Origin: Styela clava | Lineage: Eukaryota > Chordata > Ascidiacea > Stolidobranchia > Styelidae | Reading direction: 5' to 3' | Length of the DNA stretch: 64,000 nt | Assembly: GCF_964204865.1 (NCBI RefSeq) | Contig: NC_135260.1 | Location: forward strand, 7,068,001-7,132,000 | Part shown: piece after piece, positions 9,738 through 19,695 of the stretch | How the letters are laid out: every line of letters starts with the position of its first letter | Position numbering within the stretch: the stretch's first letter is position 1 | Notes under the pieces: model-generated | Database searches by the model: none | Told to the model about the DNA's origin: nothing | What the model saw: only the letters and a program-made list of their open reading frames with translations | Position numbers and translations under genes: made by a program

Positions 9738-11391
9738 TAAAAATTTTCTCAGCTTCTTTCAAATTAGCATCAACATAAATGTGGATTTGCTTTTTAATTA
9801 CAATGCCCTCGTCTCTGGCAAATGTTCAACTTTAGAAAGTTTTTTTTCATGAAATTTTTGAATTTTTCTTGTTTCATCTTTGGATTCATTCATTCTGGAT
9901 TTCGCAGCTTTGACTAACGCTTTTTTGTGTTCTGCTGTGACCACAGGAATCGGCACTTTAAGTTTGGTACCCTTGACTTTTGGATTCGAGTTCATACCAC
10001 TGCATTCAATTGCTGATTGTGCAGAAGCAAGTGATTCGGGAAAATTCACAAAATCAACTTCTAATATCAATCAATCAATCATTTATTCGTCGTCACAAAA
10101 ACATCAAATGCACAAAAAATTGGTACAATAAATAAATATAATAATAATGATATTTGTGCGACAGGAGTCGCGAGGGACCATATTAGGTCTTCAAGCAGCG
10201 ACACCTAAAGCGCTGTTACTGATTCAGTGTAAAAAAATAACTACATTTGCTACAAACATTGACTATATCATTGAAAAAATTCGCAGCAAACGCAACTTTA
10301 CTAAAATCATATAATAGAGAAAAAAAAAGAAAAACAACTCAACTATAAATTTATAAAAAAGGCATATTTGAATAAATGTATATAAGTTACATAAAAGACA
10401 AACGACAAGCGAGGGGAAAATGGTTAGACCAAAGACAAAATTGTAAGTGATTAATTGAATAGAAGTTGGTAAGCTCTAATAAATCATAAAACGTTGATAT
10501 GTATATATATATATACAATACGCTCCACAGTAAGTGGGCATAAAATTTTGGCATTGGTGTAGAGGTTGCACCAAGGTTGGTAAAGTTAAAGTACCGGGTA
10601 CTTTAGAAATAGACTCCTTACACCTATAGTTCCTCCGGCTTTTTGGGCAGCCATGGCGACAGTCTACAAATGCGACTACTGGGCTATGGACAGAAGATGG
10701 CGAATCATACTGAATACTCCAATCAATGGCTGATGGAAGAGAGATAATAACTAATATATTTACTTTTTAGATATAATTTGAAACCGTAATAGCCTAAAGA
10801 TTTAATGGTACTTGGTAAGGCATTCCACAGTTTCACACCCGTGTATTTTATGGATTTCTGTGTCCTGCTTGATGAATATCTTGGGACATAATATGAACTT
10901 GACGAAGCTGATCTAGTAGAGTATGAATGGATATTACTCTGCTTGGGCGATTTCTTTGTGATAGTTGCAACCTCTCTCAGTTGAAATTCATCACCTTGCA
11001 GCAAAACTTTGATGTTGTCTAAGATTTTCATGTTGGCACCGATCCTAAACTGGTGCACAAAATCATGTTTCAACTTTTCGATAACTTCTAACATTTCATC
11101 ATGAACCAAATTAAGATCAATAAACTCTTCAGCATCTTCTGCACGAATAAGAACTTCTTGCTTTTTTGTTTTCTTAGGTTTACCTTTATCTTCATTAAAT
11201 ATCACAGATGTATGGAAATTTACAGCAGTATATGGTTGCCACATCCGCGTACACAACATAACATCATTTGACAAAGTATTTTTTGCTCTGACAATATGTA
11301 AAGCTGGCCTGAAACTTTTGTTAGGTAAATAGCCCAAACTCTTCGGCCTAATCAATCTCCTACAGCACGAAATTACAGCATTTGCAGACAT
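9738..11391 (-). pseudogene. MRRF copy 2, broken by a LINE insertion and a frameshift
   Basis: Reading down the minus strand, residues 1-150 match MRRF copy 1 almost perfectly (10,943-11,391, MSANAVISCCRRL to TKKSPK). The gene is then interrupted by 876 bp of LINE sequence. The second half resumes at about 10,066 and matches to LPET near 9,808. There one base is missing relative to copy 1 (GCCCTCGTC against GCCTATCGTC on the plus strand), which shifts the frame and destroys the C-terminal helix. Two target bases were lost at the insertion. An open frame of 222 codons (10,723-11,391) fuses the MRRF N-terminal half to LINE-encoded residues. The full RRF fold cannot be made, so I call this a pseudogene. 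Confidence 0.9.
10067..10942 (-). mobile_element. 5'-truncated non-LTR retrotransposon (LINE) insertion
   Basis: Inserted in MRRF copy 2 in the same orientation. The upstream end encodes the C-terminal tail typical of LINE ORF2 proteins: an N/Y-T-R segment, YYVPRYSS, then KYTGVKLWNALPSTIKSL (compare the family pattern G-x-K-x-WN-x-LP-x-x-I-K-S). About 650 bp of 3' UTR follows, ending in a short TGAT tandem repeat at 10,067-10,080 (minus strand). CR1/L2-like elements commonly end in such repeats. The rest of the element is missing, as expected from incomplete reverse transcription. Comparison with unit 1 shows a 2-bp target loss and no target duplication. Confidence 0.8.
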
Positions 11392-12971
11392 ATTTAGGTT
11401 TTATTCCGTGGCCCAAGAGTAGAACAAACGCACTTGGTGCAAACGTTAATTAATAGACCGCAAGTTCCTGCCTTTTATTGCAGGACTTAATTGCCCACTT
11501 TCCAGATGCCCAGCAATCGGCACATGGATCATAGGTGATTCCCCTATTTTCAGTTGTTCACGTGATCCACGGTCCACACCAATGACAAACAAGCTGTTTT
11601 TGAACACGAAATGGGCCCGTGGATCGTTCCTTAATTTTGCATTTTTTTTTCTTTTTTGGGGTTGTGTTTCTTTACTACTGGTTTCTTTTTTAGGTTAAAT
11701 CAAGTGAATTGCCATTGAATTTCAAATTGAATATCCCCAAAACAACTTGGTCTACTGGGCATACCGAATTGGCTTGCCTTGACGTATTTTTTTTTTTACA
11801 AATAACATATACAGGTCGACTTTTTGTTATTATTTTCTTGTTAGACTCTTACGGGTGCCACTGCTCGATAGAGGCCGTGGTCCGCCATATGGTTAAGCCG
11901 TCTTATCGATTTTCCTCTCCCCGGGATAAATGTGTAAATCCTATCCTATCCCATAACCAAATTTGGCTTCTCGTGGCCCCGCTCACCCTGAAATGTTTTT
12001 TAAATGTTCATTGCAATTTGTACAGCATATATATCAAGTGTGCTTTCAGTATGGTGAGAAAATAAACTACTGATTACTGAACTACTGGTGATCTCTGGAG
12101 CGATAATTCGCTTACATCAGAGTTATCTTACAATGATACTATGGTTACACGCACGCACGGACATCGGGACACGGCTATTAATTTCGCTCCAAACAAGGCC
12201 AAGTAGAAAATACAAACCGCCACTGAAATCTAAGCATATTGAAGCTCTTCACCCACTTACTTTGCTGTCAAACTTATCTAAGTTATACAAGCGAACCGCG
12301 CACTAATTAGCATAGTAGCTATTTAAAGCTACGCAAGTTGAAATATTGGCAGAAGCTTTGGAAATACAATCTACCAATAAATATTATCAATGTATTTGTG
12401 AGCAACAAAAACCCTATCGCCTGATGCTCCTATTGTAAGATCCCTAATAACGTTCCGGTACTAAAAAAAAAATTACAAGCTTGTTGCAGCAATATTGCTA
12501 TCACCAATGTAAATGTTGTTCAATATATGACTTTTGACCATCCTATACCGCGTTTTGTCAAAGGTAAAACAAGGCCTATTTCAATTTTCTTCTGAAAAAT
12601 AAGACTGTGGCTTATTTTGGAGTGGTATGTTTTATTTTCATTTATCAAAAACTAAATTACAAAGTAGAAAATTACGATATTTTCAAAAAAACAAAATATG
12701 AAACCCGATATTCATTTACTTATAAATAACCCTTTCTCTCTCACACGTTTAAGACTAATCAAGGGGAGAAGAGATTTCATACTATAGACTAGGTCAAAAA
12801 AAAATTGCGCAATCGTCTAGGTCGTATTTAAAGGGAAGGGCTTATCTTCAGGGAAACACAGTAGTTATATTCTCAAACATTGTTGGCTTAACATTGGGCC
12901 TGTTAACATACGATCTGGGCTCTTTGAAATTTGTAGCTTCGACTCGGGACATCAGCATCTTGATTTATTAC
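11392..12971. repeat. Second copies of the noncoding blocks, with SINE tail insert
   Basis: Matches 4,676-6,080 of unit 1. At 11,776-11,939 about 160 bp absent from unit 1 is present. It contains the SINE tail (GAGGCCGTGGTCCGCCATAT and CTCCCCGGGATAAATGTG). No gene is supported. Confidence 0.65.
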
Positions 12972-13392
12972 CAAGCTTGTCCATGGTAATGGGGATCCCT
13001 ATGGGATGGAACAACACACATTTGTATTTGCGTATTTGCCATGGAGATAATGTGAGACACGAAGCATCGTATGATTTTCGGGGAAATGATTGTAAAACAT
13101 TTTGTTATGGATTTCGTGTTCATATATTTGAGCATATCTCTCTTGTTAGTTATAAAGAGCAAATTACAGTATCTTCTACATTAACTACTTTGTGATAGGC
13201 ACATGTATAATAGTTATGGATCTAAAGTTAACAAAGTCAATATATTTTGTTGCTTGCGTGTCTCTTCGTGCACGTAGTCCGTACGTGTACGTAGTAGGAC
13301 TCTTTATTCAAATTTTATTCTAATGGGAATCCCATGAGATGGGGCAGGCATAAATTGCTATGGGATGGGACAGAAAAATATGGACAAGCCTG
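12972..13392. mobile_element. hAT-type element (421 bp), 8-bp TSD, with empty site in unit 1
   Basis: The ends CAAGCTTGTCCATG and TATGGACAAGCCTG are inverted repeats (12 of 14). The flanks TTTATTAC (12,964-12,971) and CTTATTAC (13,393-13,400) are the target duplication; unit 1 has a single CTTATTAC at the matching place. There is no transposase. An inner segment (GTATGATTTTCGG, ATATTTGAGCATA) resembles sequence near 23,232-23,300. Confidence 0.8.
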
Positions 13393-13400
13393 CTTATTAC

Positions 13401-14616
13401 TCGACTAGATAAGACTCTGCGTTTAGGGACTATTACCCAACACTAACAATGAGAACCAACATATTAAAAACAAAAAGTTGTTACGCCATGTCTATTTTAG
13501 GTGTCGAGTCGAGTATCACGCAGTTATTTCTTTGTCATTGTATTCCTTGTCACTGTATTTATGTTCAGCGTGACCTCTGCATCAAATATCAATCAACGCA
13601 CCCGCCCACACAAACATAATACACTTATGGAATGTTTGATAAACATCAATCATAATTATAAGTCGATTCGCAGACAACATTGGTGTCGAAGGTGTATTGT
13701 GCACCTATGTCATATAATACTCGATAAATCCACCCGTATCGATACTGGGGTTCCCCCATGGAAATACCTGATGCACAGAATAAATATGACAATATGACGT
13801 CAGAGAAGTAAGATAAAATGAAGCGTACTTGTCCTTTTGCTTCATTTTGGGTTCCTGGGCGGAGAATTCTTCACCTACATTACATCATTACATCAGACAA
13901 CGAATTAGCATAATAGCTGTTAAAAGCTATGCAAGTTAAGATATCGACAGAAATACAATTATGAGATACTTATAGATAATGATAACTATACCAATAAATC
14001 CTATAAATGTATTTGTACGAAGCGAAAACCATATCGCCTGATGTTCTTATTTTAAAATTTTTAGTAAGGTACTGAAAAACTAAAAATTACAAGCTTGTTG
14101 CAGCAATACTGCTTTCACCATTGTAAATGTTGTCAAGTTTATGCTTGAATTATACACCGGTAGTTATATTTCTCAAATAATGTTGGCTTGTTAACTTTTC
14201 AACATACGGCCAGCGATATTTGAAGTTTGTAACTTTGACTCGGGTCATCAGCGACTTGACTTATTACTTGATCACTTGAGTTGATCTGACTCGGCATTTA
14301 GGGACTGTTACCCATAAGCACTAACATCTTTAAAACGAAACTATTATTACGCCATGTTTATTTTATGTGCCCTTTGAACAAGTCGAGTAGGCTATATCAC
14401 GCAGTTATTTCTTTGTCATTGTATTTATTCAGCGTGACCTCTGCATCAAATATCAATCAACGCACCTTGCCCACACAAACATAATACACATATGTAATGT
14501 TTGATAAACATCAATCGTAATTATAAATCGATACTGCAATTTCAGTTTTCACTTGCGAAGAGCTGACGAAATCCTGAATAAGCAAAAACACAACCTTTTT
14601 ACCTTTTTGACTAATG
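13401..14616. repeat. Rearranged internal copies and inverted fragment
   Basis: Three pieces: 13,401-13,670 continues the block broken by the hAT element; 13,672-13,886 is the inverted copy of the 9,170-9,400 block; 13,896-14,610 repeats 5,405-6,430 again. So part of the unit exists in three copies in the window. Confidence 0.65.
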
Positions 14617-15928
14617 CAGTGTTTCCCAACATTTTTTGGTCGCGGACTATTTTCTCATCAGCGAAAACGTTTGCAGACTCAAGGTGCGTTTAATGCAACC
14701 GTATTCTGTGTGAAGAAGCAATAAAACCAAACACAACAGAATTTTAACGAATTTCAATAATGGCCTTTTCTGTCGCACAATATTCAATCCATGATAACGA
14801 CGAGAATTTAAAAGTCTTTTTATTTTAATTTAATTGTGTTCAGCATGGTAACTCGCGGTTGCGCCGACTTACGACAAGATGAACGACTTACGACAAGATT
14901 ACTTCTTTAAAATGTCGCGGCAATCTGCGAACATAATAATGTGAGAAAATATTGTCCGATTATATTTAGTTTTGATACATATTTTTTGCGATCTTGCGAA
15001 TTTGTTATCGCCGTTAGAAAAATCCCACTATCTGCTATAAAATTCCAGAACTTGATTTAGTACTTATTAGAATCTATTTAAAGTATATTAGTAAATCAAA
15101 AATACATATTCATCGCCTTGCTTTATTACTAATTTAATTCTGATCATTTCAATCTGCGGTTGTGCTGACGAAATAAAAGCAATACTACTTAGAAAATATC
15201 ATGGCAATTTGTGGACACAAAAATGCGTGGTGAAGTGCCCGATTATATTTTGTTTTGATTAGTATTTTTGTGAATTCAACAAATCTGAGCTGTTCGTACA
15301 ACACCTACGGCAGTACTGTACGTACCAATGTGGAGGCAGTAAAGCAAAAAATCCTAAGGGAAAATGCCCTGGTACGTATACCACGGTAGTACCCGGAATT
15401 TGGGGATTAGGAATGTCTAAAAAAGCTTTTTCAATCGATCGCGGACCATCATAAAACAAAACTTATGGTGTTCTCCGTTTTATATTTAGTATTTTGTATT
15501 GCCGCTTTTCAATTCGGAAAATTTGGGTTGCCACCATTGACACCTACCAGATACCACTTAGGTATCTATCGACGAGTGTGCAGACTCGTGTTTTCGTCGG
15601 GATTCCGCAAGTCAGTTGTGAAATCCCATCGTTTGATTAAGCGACACGCAAGTCACCCGTCGCGTCACCTGTTACCAAATTTTCGAATAGTAAATTGCTA
15701 TTCTAATAGCTGAATATTTGAATATATGCTCAGCCCTACTCAGTAACCAGTGATTATTGACTCGATTAATGTTATGTGAATAAACTTTCTTTTTTGTTTT
15801 ATGTAAATTCTAACGTAAATCGTAACTTGGCTGATAGAAAAGTTTCGCAAAAACGTTTGGGGCCCGCAGTCAATTTCTGGCTCGTTGTGGATTCATTTGA
15901 CACCGCGGACTCGGGTTGAGGAACACTG
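14617..15928. mobile_element. hAT-type element, unit 2 copy (1,312 bp)
   Basis: Sister of the element at 6,436-7,777, with the same terminal sequences (CAGTGTTTCCCAAC and GGAACACTG). Flanks GACTAATG (14,609-14,616) and GACTAACG (15,929-15,936) match at 7 of 8 bases. It was duplicated with the unit and did not insert independently. Confidence 0.75.
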
Positions 15929-16518
15929 GACTAACGTATTGCATTCTCGATTCTGAATCACATAATATAAATAAATTTTTGATAAAACCTGTTGTATTGT
16001 TGTACTCGATGGAAGCAGACTTTTTTCGTGTCATATATTCCTATTTGTATTACCCACACCGACATTTTATTCGCTTCCATTTTCATTATCTTACAAAAGG
16101 ATTTCCAACTCTGACAGACAAGTGCGACAAAACCCAAATACAATTTTGGTATTCACACTTCTTTTAGGTTTTGTTTTATTATTATTTTTACGAAATTAAT
16201 AGCACGCTTCAATATAGAAATAATAAAAGCAAAATCAAAGGTAATTATATTTAAAATAATAATATACGTATATATAATAAACAAAATGTAGGTGTGCACT
16301 GGGTTTTCTGGGATAAATTGCGTTTTTTTACAAAAATCAATCAATCAATGCTATTTGTTAATCGTAATGAAATTATTTGGTGCATGTATGCTTAGTGAAA
16401 ACAATTTCTCGAAGACTAATATTGAAATATATACATGTATATATGAATGAAAGTATGGTTGCAGGAAAGAGTGATGAACGTCTAGCTTTTTGCTTCTTAG
16501 TGATATTATACAAGTGTA

Positions 16519-16524
16519 TTTATT
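16519..16524 (-). terminator. Poly(A) signal AATAAA of ubiquitin-like gene 2
   Basis: TTTATT on the plus strand, about 86 nt past the stop codon of the gene upstream on the minus strand. Confidence 0.4.
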
Positions 16525-16609
16525 TTAATTTCGAGAATAATCGTCTGAAATAATATATTGCTCGAGAATTTTAAGTTTTAATACGAGGATACGGACATAA
16601 CGTTTGAAT

Positions 16610-17287
16610 TTATCCGCCACGATTTCGAATTACTAAGTTCACTGTTGAATTTGGCTTGATATCGTAGTCTTGTAGTAGTTTCCCTTTACACAACTCTTTT
16701 CCTTTATACATCAGTTTTATCTGAGTTGCCTCAAGTCCCTTTACCTCAGCGACTTTTACTTTGAATTCATGAACTTCGTCGGCAAGATGGACGTCAAACT
16801 CGTCTTTTTTTCCTCTCATATCCTCAACAAAAATTTGCACTTCCTCAAAAAACAAGTTCAAAGTTGACCCTTGTTCAACCCCGTTATGATTCAACCTTCC
16901 GTTGATTTCTTGTCCGTTGAACATGATAACTTGTTGATCAACGGCAAACCCTTTTCTTTTTTTAATTCTTACTTTTACGTCTTCGACCAGCTCGCTTTCT
17001 TCAACGTCAAGAGTGATTCTGTCATCTCCGTGCTCCACTGTTATTCGAATGAACTTTCGTTGCTTGACAACAACATTTACTGTATCCCCTGGTCGTATGC
17101 CACAATCTCTTACCCACACGCCGCTAATTTCCCGGTCTTTGAGATATAAGTAGATTTGATCAATAGTAAGCTCTTTGTTTCTCAGCTCACGGACTACGGT
17201 ATCTTTAAGATGAGCAACTGTCTCAGAATTTTCGTTAACGACGATTTCTTTCCTCCAACCATCTAACATTTGCACAAAGATTTTCAT
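16610..17287 (-). CDS. Triple ubiquitin-like-domain protein, copy 2 (ends at Gly-Gly)
   Basis: A 225-residue single-exon protein, paralogous to the one at 8,422-9,138. It has three ubiquitin-like domains (1-76, 77-149, 150-225) and ends NLVIRNRGG followed at once by a TAA stop, so the diglycine is the true C-terminus and no processing is needed. In copy 1 the same codon is TAC. By direct comparison the copies differ at 4 residues in domain 1, 12 in domain 2 and 20 in domain 3. Many of the domain 3 changes alter charge (for example R163E, K171E, K174E). The frame is fully open despite the divergence, which suggests it still functions. The target of any conjugation is unknown. Confidence 0.85.
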   Translation of the reverse strand: MKIFVQMLDGWRKEIVVNENSETVAHLKDTVVRELRNKELTIDQIYLYLKDREISGVWVRDCGIRPGDTVNVVVKQRKFIRITVEHGDDRITLDVEESELVEDVKVRIKKRKGFAVDQQVIMFNGQEINGRLNHNGVEQGSTLNLFFEEVQIFVEDMRGKKDEFDVHLADEVHEFKVKVAEVKGLEATQIKLMYKGKELCKGKLLQDYDIKPNSTVNLVIRNRGG

Positions 17288-17604
17288 GTTGGCTGTACCT
17301 TATTTTTAATGTAGAAATTTGTAATGTAGGTGTAGAACCTTCTGCCCAGTAATACAAAATGTAGCAAAACGATGAGTACGCCTGATTTTATTTTACTTTC
17401 CTAATGCCAATTGTCATGTTTGTTCTGTGCACCAGGTATTTCTATGGTGGAACCCCAGTATTGATACGGGTATATTTATCGAGTATTCTATGACACAGGT
17501 GCACAATATTGACCTTTGGCACCACTGTTGTCTGAGAGAGGTTTGGCACGCGACCCTGTGTACAATATCAAACCAACATGAGAACGCTACGTCTTCGGCT
17601 CGGC

Positions 17605-19090
17605 GATGTGGCACATCGTGCTAAGACAGTCCTGGGCAAGTTGCGGCCCGCGGGCCACATCCGGCCCGCGGCAACGTTTTATCCGGCCCGTGAGCAAGTT
17701 TCTAGATTTAAACACTTTTTTCATTTACATATAAAATATACTTTGATTGCGAACAAAAGAATTTTTAGGACAAAGAAAAAGTCGATAATACATTCGACTA
17801 AATTTCCCTTAATTAAATCGCCGATTGTTTTCATCATCTCGAGGTGTTATTTACGTCATGGATTATTCTCCTCGAATCACAAATTTTTCTGAACATATAT
17901 ATGTCTTGTATACGGAACTGTGAAACCATTAAAAAAATCGAGTTATTATATAATCATCGGCGACGAGATGCTAAAGATAAATAAAGAAGTGAATCTGCAA
18001 GCAACCTAAATCTAGATTTAGAGCGGCAATATAAAATGCTAAAAATTGAACAGAAACAAGTTATGATTCAAACGGCTCGCGACAGATTAAAAACGCTTTT
18101 GTGAAAATGGAAACTAAAAAATTTCTGTCAGATTTTTAATTGCGTAGCTTTCGTGGGCGCGATGTACCTTTTGGTCAATTGTATAACTACCGACGGGGCC
18201 TGATTTATAAGATAATTAATGTAAGGTAAACTCAATCGTTTTTCAAGTAATAATCTGGCACGTTACCTCACATTTTATTGTCCGCGGAATGCGGTGGTAT
18301 TTCAGAATTGTAAGGCTTATATTTTATCAAAGCAGCCGCGGGCTAGGTTGAAAACAACAAGACATTTCAATGTGCCCGTATCAATGCATTTTAAATATAT
18401 CCGTATCGCAAAAATAGATATAGTATATAAAGTATATCGCACAATTTTAAATCCACAGATAGCCGTGGTATATAGAGCAGACTTTTGAGCTCGCAACGCC
18501 TTCCAATGCATTAAAATTACCGCGAACCTTGTTCACCTTAAAAATGCTATGATGACAGCAAAGTTATATGAATCACGATGTTTGGCCACCAAAGGCATGG
18601 TCCTAGTTCTGCATTGTTACTCACTTTCCACCATTAATGACAGGATTCGGCATTGTTATGCAAGCGTTCCGTTTCTCTGATCCAATGTATTGTCTCGAAA
18701 TCGCCAGATTTATGTTTTAAACTAATTTTATTAAATGCGCTTTGAATAAAATTTCTAACAAAGTACAATAGATATACTACTTATTTATATACTTACTTAT
18801 ATATAGTACGTATTTAAATGTGTAATATAATACAATAAAAACGCGCAACTGACTCTACTTAGTCCGGCCCGCCACTGCATTTTGAATATTCAATGTGGCC
18901 CGATACCAAAAATAATTGCCCAGCCAGGTGCTAAGCGTTAGGAATACGCTCGCTATAGGAATACGTTATGGCTTCCACCATCATCAAGTCTATGCTTCCG
19001 AAAACAAACAACTGGCTAACAAATCCCATACCCGACATGGACTGGTAATCGGACGAGAGGCCGTGGTTCATCACCTTAAGTCGTCTAGAA
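17605..19090 (+). mobile_element. SINE copy split by a 1.3-kb hAT insertion
   Basis: The 5' part ends at 17,625 (CATCGTGCTAAG) and the body resumes at 18,928 (GTGCTAAGCGTTAGG) through ATGGACTGGTAATCGG. It is the sister of the intact SINE at 9,455-9,640. Confidence 0.7.
17626..18927. mobile_element. Non-autonomous hAT element (1,302 bp), perfect 8-bp TSD
   Basis: Flanked by GTGCTAAG at 17,618-17,625 and 18,928-18,935. The inner edges are inverted (CCTGGGCAA and TTGCCCAG), with GC-rich subterminal motifs on both sides (CGGCCCGCGGGCC; GGCCCGCC). The unit 1 SINE shows the empty site with a single GTGCTAAG. The interior has no intact transposase. Confidence 0.85.
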
Positions 19091-19695
19091 TTACGTTTAA
19101 AAATGCAAAATCTAGAAGCAGACATTAAACTGGAATATTTTCTAGTAATTTACCGAGAGGGTGATTTCTTGTAAGACATGTGCATTGGGGCGCTTATCGA
19201 GTCAAATAAAGTCAAGATTTTTCAAAACATAATACGTTTTCTTTTTATTCAAAATTACATAAGGACAGTTATATTGAATCTACACTCTATCAATTACAAT
19301 ATACCACGTATAAGTCACCTCGAAAAACGTGATCCTACTTATTTGACAAGCAAGTAGCAATCGTTATCAGAGGGAACATTATGTGCGTACATCCCGTTTC
19401 GACTTCGGGTAGTAATATCATGCTTTCCAAACTTTTAGTCAACCAAATAATAACCGATCATACGACTAAACAATTAGCGCAGGTATCCAGTTTCGACTCG
19501 CGATAGTAATATCATGATTTCCAACTTTATATTTTCGAGTCACAAAATCAGCGCTGTTTATACATGACACCCTCTGTACGGTATCGACATTATATTATTA
19601 CCATTATAGTTCATAGTGCAGAGGCAAATTTAACCAACGAATATCTCTGTAAGTTTAGTTTTGCGATATTTAACTGCTGAAATATTCTTCAAGCA
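19091..19695. other. Upstream region of the lectin-like gene
   Basis: About 600 bp without an open gene. It presumably holds the promoter of the gene starting at 19,696, but I cannot point to a convincing TATA box or leader intron. Confidence 0.35.

Larger units (their letters stand above)
9646..19090. repeat. Segmental duplication, unit 2 (rearranged)
   Basis: Repeats unit 1 in order: MRRF remnant, two noncoding blocks, then an inverted fragment of the ubiquitin-like upstream block, then the two noncoding blocks again, the hAT element, the ubiquitin-like gene and the SINE. Relative to unit 1 it has gained a LINE (10,067-10,942), a SINE tail (11,776-11,939) and hAT elements at 12,972-13,392 and 17,626-18,927. 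Confidence 0.85.
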
